Part shown: in pieces, positions 19,689-30,001 of the stretch
Layout: each line of letters begins with the position of its first letter
Position numbering within the stretch: position 1 is the stretch's first letter
DNA from: Protostelium mycophagum
Taxonomy: Eukaryota; Evosea; Variosea; Protosteliida; Protosteliaceae
Direction of reading: 5' to 3'
Assembly: GCA_002081555.1 (NCBI GenBank)
Contig: MZNV01002949.1
Span: 1 to 32,562 of the forward strand
DNA: 32,562 bases
Made by a program: the position numbers and the translations under genes
Notes under the pieces: generated by a model
Told to the model about the DNA's origin: nothing
The model's database searches: none
Seen by the model: the letters and a program-made list of their open reading frames with translations, nothing else

Positions 19689-22111
19689 ATGAATAGAAAG
19701 AGTGTTAATATGGGTGCTCCTGCATATGTACAGAGTTTTGACAGAAACCAAACTACAAACGAGGATAGGATGATGAACCCATTATTATCATCTGCGAATG
19801 ACTTTGATGACATTATGGAACCCCCAGCATACACCGACCAAGAGGATGGTAAATATACAAAGTAGTAGTAGAAGTGACTCTCGCAGCTAATGGTAATGTC
19901 CATTCCTCCACCAATTCTCCTTTGGTGTCTCGACCGAGCAGCAACAGTTTGAACAGAAACGGATTACAAGCTAGTAATTATGGCATTGTCAATGGGAGTG
20001 CAAATAATGTAGAGAGTAATCCACAGATGGCAAATAACAATCTTGGACCCCCAGCGTTAACTGCAGCAACCACTACATCATTACAACCCAACGCCCCTGG
20101 TGGAGTAGCACTATTCAAACAGATGGATTATCTGATCTATGGTAAATATAAATTATTGGACAAGCTGGGGAGTGGTTCATTCGGTGAAATATATTCTGGT
20201 GTATGCGTCACCGATGGAGAGAAGATTGCTATCAAGCTGGTATGTCAATATCCATCATCATCCTCTATACATCATTCATACGATCAGGAATCTCTAAGAA
20301 CACGGCATCCACAACTTCATTATGAGTCCAGAGTCTATAAGATTATCAAAGGAGGAGGTATTAACTCTATTGTGCATAGATTACTAATACATATATAGTG
20401 GGGATACCTAATGCACGATGGTTTGGAGTGGAGGGAGACTATAGTATCATGGTAATGGATATATTAGGATCAAGTCTCGAGGATCTATTCGCTTATTGTG
20501 AGAGGAAATTCTCTCTGAAGACAATACTTATGGTTGCACAACAGATGGTACCATCTCTATTTCTATCATCCAAATAATACTTAATAGATCCGTCTTATTG
20601 AGTTTGTGCATTCGAGGAATTTTATCCACCGAGATATCAAGGTATATATAATATAGACATTGTCATATTCATCTATGCAGCCGGATAATTTTATGATGGG
20701 AAGGAACAAAAAGTCATCAACGGTGCACATGATCGACTTTGGACTAGCGAAGAAGTACAGAGATTCAAAGACACACGCACATGTACCTTACAAGACTCTA
20801 AAATCACTCACCGGTACCCCAAGATATGCCTCGATCAACACACATCTAGGGATAGGTAATATTTTACAAATCACCTATATAATATATATAGACGATATGT
20901 TTAAATATACAGAACAAAGTAGAAGAGACGATTTGGAATCATTAGGTTATGTATTGATGTACTTTTGTCGTGGAAATCTACCGTGGCAGGGACTACCAGC
21001 AAAGAACAAGAAGACTAAATACCAAAAGATCACAGAGAAGAAAGTATCCACAACAGTAGAACAATTATGCGAGGGTCATCCTGGTAAGATTCTATTACCC
21101 ACACCACCGAATATATATACATATACATACATATATATATATTCATCCTAACATATAATAGCCGAGTTTGTCACCTATTTAAAATACACGAAGAATCTCA
21201 GATTTGCGGATAAGCCTGACTATGATTATTTGTTCAAATTGTTCCGCGATTTATTCACGAGAAAGGGATATAAATTCGATGGAGTTTATGATTGGTCCAT
21301 CAGAATACAGGTATTTATACAGCTACCATCTATATACATATTTATACATCTCTATAATATATACGCATATCATGACTGAATGGATTACAGCAAGAGGAGG
21401 CAGCAAAAGAACGAAAAGAGTTTCTGTTGACACCACGCCTTGGTGAGAACACACTGAGTAATATGCCATCTACATCTGGCACACACAAGGACAGTAATAT
21501 CATTGAAGGGAATAGTCAAGCCATGACATCAGCCTCAGAAATCAAGCCGGTAGAGGTGATATATAGCAATAACACTTATAACAGTGTCTAATATATATTA
21601 GCCATCATCACCTCCTTCCTCCGGAGCAAGCAAGAGTAATGGACACGGAAATACTGTGAGACAGAGATTATCGACTAGGCTGCTAAGGCCAATTGATTTT
21701 ATGCGAGGATCAAGTGATCATGATGGTATGAAGATATTGATAAAGCTTTATATATAAAAATATTGATAAAGATATATAAGAATATTGATAAAGATATATA
21801 AAAATATATATAAAGATATATAAAAAGGATAGGAGAGAAGAAGGAGAAGAAGGAGAAAAAGGAGAAGAAGGAGAAGAAGGAGAAGGAAAAGAAGGAGAAA
21901 AAAGAAAAGAAGGAGAAGAAAGAAAAGAAGTGAATGCACTGAAGAAGGTATATAATATATAATATATATATATATATATAATATAATATATATATCATAT
22001 TAACTAGGATAGATTGTTCATGTAGAAAGAGCCAAGCTGAGAATAAATCCTATTGCTCTCCGATCAGCCACAACAGGCAATAAATATCCCAGCATAATTC
22101 ACAATTTATGA
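19689..22111 (+). CDS. Casein kinase 1 with long N- and C-terminal extensions
   Basis: Serine/threonine kinase of the CK1 family. Twelve exons join in phase into 594 aa: starts 19689, 19887, 20288, 20399, 20588, 20681, 20913, 21162, 21391, 21602, 21833 and 22013. An N/S-rich leader of about 140 residues precedes [24 protein letters not shown]1 hallmarks: AIKL, the long [14 protein letters not shown] loop, [13 protein letters not shown], the CK1-specific [16 protein letters not shown] in place of [18 protein letters not shown], and LPWQGL. The C-terminus has a linker rich in S, P and N. An exon coding a KKE-type repeat (21833-21948) comes next, then a last exon with [16 protein letters not shown]. 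If that last acceptor is not used, the protein ends soon after 21725. The stop at 22109-22111 overlaps the AllA gene by 13 bp. Confidence 0.9.
21734..21832. repeat. AT-rich tandem repeat in a CK1 intron
   Basis: The 12-base block ATATTGATAAAG recurs at 21734, 21760 and 21782, each followed by an A/T-only spacer, and a decayed copy follows. It fills most of the 107-nt intron 21726-21832, more than twice the usual intron size here. Expansion of this repeat is the simple explanation for the long intron. Confidence 0.75.
21833..21948 (+). repeat. Purine GAGAAG microsatellite that forms a coding exon
   Basis: A 98-base tract made only of G and A (21833-21930) with the repeat GAGAAGAAG, read as K-K-E in the CK1 frame. 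A reading frame with no stop runs through the tract and out into VNALKK before the donor at 21949, and the upstream junction GGATAG/GAG keeps phase with the exon ending at 21725. The opposite strand is all C and T, so the DNA can form a triplex. Confidence 0.8.
21949..22012. repeat. AT dinucleotide microsatellite in the last CK1 intron
   Basis: Most of this 64-nt interval is (TA)n with a few interruptions, from GTATATAATA to the acceptor TAACTAGGATAG. The intron is predicted to be removed so that the exon beginning at 22013 is joined. The run of AT makes read mapping and length here unreliable. Confidence 0.8.
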
Positions 22112-22764
22112 AGAGGAGGCACCATGCACAGAAATCTCTCCTTGAGATGAAGCATAACAGTGTCCCTCTCACTTCCATCTTCATTCACAAGACAAACAAA
22201 ATCTGTAAACCAATCAGAAGATGTGAGAAAGCAAACAGAAACCTGTTTCAGCGTCTAAAGCAATCATTGGGTGGTGCCAGACTCCGGGAAAGTAGGTGAT
22301 GGATTGATTAGCTCCTGCGACGAAGACTCTCAAGGAAGAAAGTTCTGGTTGTTCCTTCCCCTCACAAACAACAACAAGGTATCTTGCTGGGTTCAAAAGG
22401 GACAAGGAGGTTATTTCTTACCTCGATTGAGCATTCATTGGGATAAACATCTGTGTTGAATATGGGTGCTTTTCCAATAATTTAATTTCAAAAGGCATCT
22501 CTCTCGGTTTGCATCGAAAGACGCATACGTTCATTTTTGCATTGGATCTTTGATTAACAAGATCTGCGAGCCAATTGAACCGTTGAGCACTACCTGAGCT
22601 CTTACTAACAAGTCGAACTCGGCAAGGACTAACATACCTTGATTAGCGATTATATCGCTTCGGTTTGTTGCGGCAACCACATGACCAAAAGGAAGATAAG
22701 CTTCTCTTGTCAGAGTCTCTACTTCTACCTTCTGCATGCTTCCTTCCCCTGTTTTGTGTTCCAT
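22099..22764 (-). CDS. allA: Ureidoglycolate lyase (AllA family)
   Basis: Splits ureidoglycolate to glyoxylate and urea, the last common step of allantoin/purine breakdown. Four exons on the minus strand (22638-22764, 22422-22593, 22243-22382, 22099-22202; introns 44, 39 and 40 nt) give 180 aa, against about 160 in E. coli AllA. Seen: LTREAYLPFGHVV, NQGSAQRFN, LLEKHPYSTQMFIPMN, YLVVVCEGKEQPELSSLRVF and the signature NQSITYFPGVWHHPMIALD, with the usual order and spacing. The start may be ATG 22764 or the in-frame ATG at 22737. The gene ends inside the last codons of CK1, a 13-bp tail-to-tail overlap. No other allantoin pathway gene is in the window. Confidence 0.9.
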
Positions 22765-23340
22765 TCGCAGTTCGCAGATGCTTGCTTTTCACAATTACAA
22801 CGGTCAAGACCAGCAGAAAATCCTTATTAATTCGAGCTTCCTGCGCTTGCGAAATTCGGCTCTTTTGGCGGTGATAATATAGTAATCCCAAAATGGTCTG
22901 TAATAACCCTCTGGATTTTTTGGGACGCTGGCTGGAATAGTAAAACTATTCGCTTTTATTCTCAAGAGACAGCAGAAGGTATTAATACTTGTGAAACTAA
23001 GTTTCATATTTTGCCCTGATGTCCTTTTGGCATGCGTTAGTATTGCGACTTCTACGCCACTTTTTTCAATATGAAACTTAAGATGAAAGTATAAAAATCA
23101 AGCCGACACCAAAATGCAGAAAACTCGCAATCTGAGGGGCATTTTACCAGCATGTTGGCCACAAAGAGCTCTCTCATTTCATAACAATAATGCCTGTTCG
23201 GACCTTCCGGCGACAATTCTGTCGCCGCGGTGCAGCGCTAGTGGAAAACTCTTTCTACAAAGCACGCCAGAATCAAGGACAAAAAGAATTTTCTTAAAAG
23301 TGACGAAATTCTAATCTATTTATATTCATACATTTGGAAT
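22765..23340. other. Intergenic stretch with no supported gene
   Basis: The 576 bases between the AllA start and the DDGS stop hold only short open frames on both strands, without splice-consistent extension or recognisable motifs. A 7-bp perfect inverted repeat lies at 23208-23227. The part just upstream of 22764 should contain the AllA promoter. Confidence 0.5.
23208..23227. other. Perfect 7-bp inverted repeat (hairpin)
   Basis: CGGCGAC and GTCGCCG flank a 6-base AATTCT loop. The stem is GC-rich in an otherwise average region. It is not followed by a T run. It could be part of a structured transcript, or chance. Confidence 0.35.
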
Positions 23341-24733
23341 CTAGCAGCAGGAGGTCTCGACAGGGGCCTGAGTGTGATGATCAGTAGAAGAGACCATCTT
23401 CTCCTGTAAGTGTGGGTGTAATGGTTGTTCCCCCCCCTCCACATCTATCGCATCGACGTACGCCTCAATTCCGTCACCATTTCTTGCAAAGTTCTTGCAC
23501 AGATCCTTGTGCTCCTTCAATCCAGCGTCCAGCTCTTCTTTGGTAAAGTCATTTACAAAAAAGCACTCTCCGATCGGCTTAGGGACAGCACATCTCTGCT
23601 TTCCATCACGTGTCTGCATGATGCTTTTGGTGGCGTTCCACAATAACTCGATGTCGAAGAGCTGATGGTCCAAAGATAAACCAACTCTGCTCATGAGATT
23701 GAGTATCCTGTCACGCTCCTCAGTGTTGATGTACCCTCTTCTCCATGCCATAGTGGTGGAGAAGGCCATATCAATGTTGATGGCGTGCCCGTGTCTCAAC
23801 GGAACTTTGGGAGCTAATTCTAAGGTGGGTGACCAGGTATGTCCGAACGCAATTACACGGTCAAGCATGATCTCGTGGAGGTTGGGTGTCTCCAGCTCCA
23901 GCATAGTGTGGATGCCCTTGTAGGATATCTCGTCGGCTGCTGCACGAACTTGATCGGAGGAGTCCAATTGCCCAAAGCGAGTCCTGATGAGTTCCTCTCC
24001 GTACTTGTCCAAAAGGTCGAATATTCTTCCTTGTCCCACTGTGGAGATCTTGATCAATTCAGCAAATCCGTTCCTGATCTGTGCTTCGGGTAGAGTCTTC
24101 AAAAAAGAAAAGTCAAGGAATGTCACGGCAGGTGCGTGATAGGAACCCAGACGGTTCTTCAGCTGTAAAGTATTAACATCAACAGAAGCTGCCACCTATC
24201 TTGTACCTTTCCGTGGTTACAACCCATCTTGATGGACACGGAAGCATCGATCAGCCCGATCAATGTTGTTGGGATTCTGATAAAGTTGGAAGTGCGCCTG
24301 TAAACAGAGCAGGCGAAGCCGCATACATCGGTGACGAGACCACCACCAATGACTAACACAGGCTCCTTTCTCACAAGCCCAAAATCGACGAAAGCATCGA
24401 CCATAGAGAGCATGGTGGAGACGGTCTTCCTCTGCTCTCCGACGGTGACAGCATGAACAGTGAGGGTGATTTCGTACGCCTTAAAGTAGGCTCTCATCTC
24501 CTCAGCGTAGTTGTCGTAAACGTTCTGAACAGGTTTAGCCGACAGATGACAGGTTGTTTTACCTGATCGATGACGGCGAGTACTCTCTTCCATGGCTTGT
24601 AAAGTTCTGCCAGCTGCTCGTTCTTGATGGCAAAGACTCTGTCCACAAACTGGAAGTCGTAGGTGATCTTTTCGTAACCCTCCACGTGGAACCCGTTCTG
24701 AGTGGTGTTAACGCTAGCTGTCATGTCGCTCAT
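23341..24733 (-). CDS. mysA: Desmethyl-4-deoxygadusol synthase (sugar phosphate cyclase, DHQ-synthase fold)
   Basis: Cyclises sedoheptulose 7-phosphate to the core of mycosporines and gadusols (NAD- and metal-dependent). Three minus-strand exons (24563-24733, 24207-24524, 23341-24162; introns 38 and 44 nt) give 436 aa. Seen: the NAD motif [20 protein letters not shown] near residue 113, the [16 protein letters not shown] stretch, and [16 protein letters not shown] across an intron; the wording NH.KLKNRLG.YHA is that of DDGS rather than 2-epi-5-epi-valiolone synthase or true DHQ synthase. Metal ligands: E in GFAELIK, H in [11 protein letters not shown] in [32 protein letters not shown] near the end also matches the family. 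A longer start at 24865 is open but adds 44 low-complexity residues. Paired head-to-head with the O-methyltransferase. Confidence 0.9.
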
Positions 24734-25055
24734 GTTGTGTGTTCGATTGTGCTCTTCTGAAAATGATACTGTGAGGAGGGATAGTGTCTTGTTTGTAGCA
24801 AGAGATTTCGTCCAGACGGCTTCGGTCCCAAACGTGCTCTTCCGGTTGGAGGACGTGGATGCCAAGCGTGATCGACCTCACGTGACATTTCGATGACGCC
24901 ATTCACTGCCAAAGATAAAAAAAACGACGTGGTTCGGAAATTTCGCAGGTTGGAAGTGATCATTCCGCTCCCAATAATCATCAAAACGGACCCGAGACGA
25001 ACGTCAACACAGACATCCCAAAAGCATCAGTCTCACCTCAAACACCACAAAAAAC
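24734..25055. promoter_or_regulatory. Shared divergent promoter of the DDGS/O-methyltransferase pair
   Basis: 322 bases separate the two start codons. The palindrome TCACGTGA (24878-24885) lies near the middle; it holds the E-box/G-box core CACGTG bound by bHLH and bZIP factors. A GATGACGCC segment follows at once. A single regulated promoter for both enzymes is likely by inference. If the longer DDGS start at 24865 were used, the promoter would shrink to about 190 bases and the palindrome would still lie inside it. Confidence 0.55.
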
Positions 25056-25899
25056 ATGACAGAAAAGGGAAAAGATCTTTCGGCTTGGTACAAGATGGTT
25101 CGAGCAGAGAATGGAGGACAGGGAGCACCGTATAAAGAGACTTTGACCGTGGTAGACCACCCAGGGAGCTATCAATACCTCTTGCAAAACTCTCTGAGGG
25201 AGCCTCCTATTTTGAGACAACTCAGAGAAGCCATCATTGCAGAACCAATGGCAGGTTCGAGCGCCTCTGCAGACGAGGCTCAGCTGATCTGCCTCTTGAT
25301 CAAAATGATAAATGCGAAGAGAATCATCGGTGAGTTGATGTTTTGGCTTGTTTATATTGCTGACGTCACCTTAGAAGTTGGTGTATTCAAGGGTTACACC
25401 ACTCTGGCCATGGCACTCGCTCTTCCTTCTGATGGTCGCATCGTAGCACTCGATGTTCCTTACGAGTGGTCTACTCTTCCTGAAGAATATTGGACAAAAG
25501 CTGACGTCCGTGAGAAAATCGACCTCCGTTTGGCCGCCGCAGATGTTTCTATGCAGGAACTATTGAAAGAAGGAGGGAGAGGCACGTATGATCTTGTATT
25601 CATAGACGCCAACAAAGATGGGTATCCTACCTATTACGAACTTGCCTTAGAACTCCTCAGACCAGGAGGATTAGTTCTCGTTGATAACTCTCTATACCAC
25701 GGCACACTGTTGCAGAAGATCGGGGATATGAAGAAAGACTCCAGAACAATACATCAACTCAACTTGAAGGTAACCAAGACCCTAAACCCACACCACTTAT
25801 TCACTCAAGATCCACAACGATGAAAGGGTCGATATATCGATGCTTCCTGTGGCTGATGGTCTCACAATTGCCAGGAAGAGAGAAACTGAAAAGCTGTAA
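25056..25899 (+). CDS. mysB: SAM-dependent O-methyltransferase, CCoAOMT-like, paired with DDGS (4-deoxygadusol step)
   Basis: Methylates desmethyl-4-deoxygadusol to 4-deoxygadusol, judging by its partner. Three exons (25056-25329, 25375-25769, 25810-25899; introns 45 and 40 nt) give 252 aa, typical of the family. Seen: [18 protein letters not shown] (SAM motif I) after the first intron, DGRIVALD, the metal-site [14 protein letters not shown] and [11 protein letters not shown], and the closing [20 protein letters not shown] in the last exon, matching the DERVDxSxLPxxDGLTxxxKR tail of class I caffeoyl-CoA O-methyltransferases. The 45-nt intron has no stop and is divisible by three, so retention would insert 15 hydrophobic residues before motif I. 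No ATP-grasp (MysC) or MysD/NRPS-like gene is in the window. Confidence 0.88.
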
Positions 25900-26054
25900 A
25901 AATAAAAGCGGGAAAGTAGTTGTAGATACAGATGTTGTTCCTCAGTCACATTCCCGGAAACATATGAATTCCAGGAAACTTTTACGAAAACTCCAAGGAC
26001 GTCATCCGCATTAAAGCAAAAGACACCATCACATCAGAGAATACGGCACACGTC

Positions 26055-28406
26055 ATGTCAAGCAAACAACCCAACTCAGCAAAATCTGCTACGACTATTG
26101 CCAAGAACTCACCTCCAAAGAAGAGCTACGAAAATGCGACTGATGGCACCAGAGTGATACATCAGGACATCTGGCTGGAACCCTATGCAGACCAATTAAG
26201 AGATAGGTAAAACACAGATAATTTGAGTGTCCTTAACCTGTGTCTTAGATTCAAGAAGTACAAGGAAATGAAAAGTACAATTGAGGCTGCAGAAGGGTCT
26301 CTTACCAAATTTTCAGAGGGCTACAAGAAGTTTGGGTTCAACAGAGGCGTGAAGGATGGAAAGAGCGGAATCTGGCTGAGAGAGTGGGTACCCACCGCGC
26401 AGAGAGTATTCCTTTTTGGAGAGTTTAGTGAGTCTCCTCCAACCCAACTATTCTAAAGCCTTCACAGATGGCTGGAATCGTACCAGTCACCCCTTAGAGA
26501 AGGATCAGTATGGAGTCTGGTCCATTTTCTTGGCTGACGGACCCAACCAAGAGTCTGCCATTCGACATGCAACCAAGGTCAAGTTGGCTGTCCACACACA
26601 AGATGGAAGACAATTAGATCGTATTCCCGCTTGGATCCGTGTTGTGTGGCAAGAACACAAGAATCCCTTCTACGATGCAGTGTACTGGAATCCCCCTCAA
26701 CCACACATTTGGCAACACAAATCACCAGTTCCACCCAAAGATTTACGTATATACGAGTGCCACGTTGGCATGTCCTCTCAGGAACCCAAGTGCTCGACCT
26801 ATATAGAGTTTAAGGACAATATATTACCTCAGATCGTGGACGCGGGATACAATGCGATACAGATCATGGCCATCATGGAACACGCTTATTATGCTAGCTT
26901 CGGTTATCAAGTCACCAACTTCTTCGCCATATCTTCTCGTTTTGGAACACCAGAGGAACTGAAGGAGATGGTGGATAAGGCTCACAGCATGGGATTGGTA
27001 GTCTTATTAGACCTCGTCCATTCACACGCTTCCAAGAATGTAGACGATGGGATCAACCATTACGATGGAACAGACCATTGCTTCTTCCACGGTGGAATTA
27101 AAGGAGAGCATCCCATTTGGGATTCCAGACTCTTCAACTATTCCTTATTTGAAGTACAGAGGTTCCTCTTATCCAATGCCAGATTCTATCTCGAGGAATA
27201 TCACTTTGACGGTTTCCGATTCGACGGAGTGACCTCTATGATCTACGAACATCACGGTGTCGCCCATCCTTTCGTCGATGGATACAAGGAATACTTTGAC
27301 ACATCCTTAACCAACGAGGACGCCATCATTTATCTCACACTCTGCAATGACATGGCACATTCTCTGGACAGACCAATCATCACTATTGCCGAGGATGTAT
27401 CAGGGTTTGCCACAATATGCAAGCCGATAGCGGATGGAGGAGTAGGATTTGACTACAGATTACACATGGCAGTCCCAGACAAGTGGATCAAACTCTTGAA
27501 GACCGTGAAGGACGAGGATTGGGACATGGGAGATATCGTTTACGAGTTGACCAACAGAAGATACCTTGAGCCCACCATCGCTTATGCAGAGAGCCACGAC
27601 CAAGCCTTAGTTGGTGACAAGACCATTGCCTTCTGGCTCATGGACAAGGAGATGTACTTCCACATGAGCGTATTGGAGGTAGTACACCCGGTGATAGCTC
27701 GAGGAATATCTCTGCACAAGATGATAAGACTGATCACATCCTCACTTGCTGGAGAAGGTGAATAATGAATGAAGGTGAATATTGATGGAGAATAGGATAC
27801 CTTAATTTCATGGGTAACGAGTTTGGACATCCAGAATGGATAGACTTTCCCAGGGAGGGAAACAATGACAGCTTTGACCATGCTAGAAGAAGATGGGATC
27901 TGAAGAAGGACCCATTGTTGAGATACCACCACTTGTTCAATTTCGATAAGGCGATGAACAATGCTGAGGAGTTATACAAATGGCTCACTGGTCCTCAGGC
28001 ATACATCATCAAGAAGGTATTATCATTCCTTCAAAGGACGATACTGATTGATATCAACAGGATAATGAAGAGAAGGTGATCGCCTATGAAAGGCAGGGGC
28101 TGTTGTTTGTGTTCAATTTCCATCCAACTCAGAGCTATACCGACCTTGAGATCAGCGTATCGAAGCCAGGAAAATACAAAATCGTGTTAAACTCTGACAA
28201 TGAGGAATTCGGAGGTTTTGGACACATTACTGAGACTAGAGGTTATTTCACTTCTCCTCATGAACCCACCCATTCTGGTGATTTTCCGCAAACCTTGAAG
28301 GTGTGTTTATCTCTAAATGTATATCCTGAATCAGGTATATCCTGAATCATGTGTGCAGGTGTACATTCCATCAAGAGTAGGACTTGTCTTTCAATTAGAT
28401 GAATAA
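26055..28406 (+). CDS. GBE1: 1,4-alpha-glucan (glycogen) branching enzyme, GH13
   Basis: Introduces alpha-1,6 branches into glycogen. Six exons (26055-26206, 26249-26427, 26468-27757, 27796-28016, 28061-28300, 28359-28406) give 709 aa, the normal eukaryotic size. The CBM48 region shows [20 protein letters not shown] around residue 95-115. GH13 motifs: [10 protein letters not shown] near residue 292, [12 protein letters not shown] near 357 with the nucleophile D, TIAEDVSG near 415 with the acid E, and [12 protein letters not shown] near 480. After [15 protein letters not shown] the C-terminal beta domain ends LVFQLDE. It starts 155 bp after the O-methyltransferase on the same strand and ends 16 bp from the PH-CH gene. 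Confidence 0.96.
28319..28349 (+). repeat. 16-bp tandem duplication inside a branching enzyme intron
   Basis: The 15-base unit GTATATCCTGAATCA occurs at 28319 and again at 28335. The host intron (28301-28358) is 58 nt. Removing one 16-bp copy gives 42 nt, the usual size here, so this looks like a recent slip. Confidence 0.85.
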
Positions 28407-28422
28407 AAGATTCTCCAAGTGT

Positions 28423-29753
28423 TTATTCTTCGAGGACCAGATATGCCATGGTTATGTACATGATGATGCTATATACATCTGCTCTCTGCGAGTTTAAATC
28501 ATTAGGGTTCAATATTCTGGGGATTCCCATCTCTTCTCCTCTCTTTAACGTCACATTCTTCCAATCCACATTATTTCTCTTTGGGTAATCAGCATTTATG
28601 TGATATCAATAATTAAACTCTCACTTCGTTAGTGATTTCACATTGATGGCCTCCTGATACTATATATTGTAACCCTTGTGCATCAATAAAGCTATTACTC
28701 ATCAGAATCTTCTATTATTGTCTCTCAACCTTGCACTGAGAGAAATATCTGTTGGAAGATTATGTGGAAAATGTTGTCTATACCAGTGGCATACCGCTTC
28801 TATTCCTTGGTATCCTGGATTGAATAAGCGTGCGCAAACGATAAATACATATACCTTTATATGACACCGTTGATATCACATACAGAAAGAATATTGACCA
28901 CAAAAAATCCAAAATCACCTTAACATTCCCAGCTAAGAATGCTAAATAATGATCAGAATTTGATGATGTGCACAGCACTCACCTTGCAACGGTATGTCCT
29001 CCAATGAATTGTCCTTTTGTTTTAAATAATGATTCAACTTGTTGATTCTATTGATCTTATCTCTGGGTGTGTTGCCTAATGTCTCCTCTCCCTGGGGTTC
29101 AGCAGTCAAACTCCTTACTAATTTCCACAATATGATCCCATCTGCTAATTGGGATATGTCAATGATCCTCTGTGGATTGCCTTTTCTCTGTATTTCTGAG
29201 GTAACCCAGCACAGCATGGTTTCTGTCAACATTCTTCTTTTTTCAAATGATTCATCTGCAGTGCAACGCCTTACTCCCAGCCAAGCTTGCTCTGGAAAAA
29301 CCACTGGCACCGAGGCCTTTTCTTCTTCAGCATTTAGGTAGTTTTAATGGAATCTCACCGCGAGTTCTTGATCAATTATTTGAAGATCTTCTTCCGTCTC
29401 AATGTCGTACAGTTGACTGATTTGTATAGCTTGAAACCACTCCACAATCTGAGATTCAGAGTCTGTTCGGAAATACCAAGTTCTGTTTGGCACCTCTAAA
29501 CAGAAGGTGATCTCTTGTTCCGCATCATTCTTTCCTTCATTTAATTGTTGAAGGCTCAATGTGTGGGAAATGTCTATCGATCCCAGTGGGGGTGTCTGCA
29601 TTTTTCAGAACAAATAAATGTGTAACAGACCTGTTCATCTGGGTGATACGTCAGCAATGCTTTGTTGTTGAGTCTAAAGTATCTTCTCTTCCATGATTTA
29701 TACCACCCTCCTTGCTTCCACAACCAGCCTTCTTTGATCATCACCTCCCCCAT
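28423..29753 (-). CDS. PH domain plus tandem calponin-homology protein
   Basis: Likely actin-binding membrane-linked adaptor. Minus strand, start ATG 29753. The first exon (29631-29753) and second (to about 29371) form a PH domain: KEGWLWKQGGWYKSWKRRYF, LLTYHPDEQ, then WYFRTDSESQIVEWFQAI. The next exon starts ASVPVVFPEQ and holds CH1: MLCWVTSEIQ, IIDISQLADGIILWKLVRSL, and, across a short intron, FLAGNVKVILDFLWSIFFLY. CH2 follows: YQGIEAVCHWYRQHFPHNLP, NSFIDAQGLQYI, VDWKNVTLKRGEEMGIPRIL to the stop at 28423-28425. About 350 aa. The layout recalls actin-binding domains of the filamin/spectrin type with an added N-terminal PH domain. The stop is 16 bp from that of the branching enzyme. Confidence 0.8.
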
Positions 29754-30001
29754 CCTTTGTGTAAATTTCAAGACAACGAGGAAAAACAAAAAAGAAAAAA
29801 ATGGATCATTTCGAGGATATTCGTGATCATAATCCTATGTTGGAAGATATTAAATACTATTTTGTGTAGTTTTTAGATGTAACCCTCTTCAGAAAGTTGT
29901 TGTACCAATCAGATAGCGACAAAGGCACCAGAGATGGTGTAAAAAATTGAGATTATGATATTCCTGGTGTAAAGAAGATTTGTAGGATGACTATTGAATA
30001 T

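Noticed and set aside
21699-21998. Minus-strand frame rich in F, L and S opposite the CK1 tail
   Set aside because: It is the complement of the GAGAAG and AT repeats, so pure low complexity.
24734-24865. N-terminal extension of DDGS from ATG 24865
   Set aside because: Residues are serine/threonine-rich without family likeness, and the ATG at 24733 is in good context; an organelle leader cannot be fully excluded.
26055-28406. Branching enzyme as part of the sunscreen cluster
   Set aside because: It is adjacent and on the same strand as the O-methyltransferase, but it is an ordinary glycogen enzyme with no known link to mycosporine synthesis.
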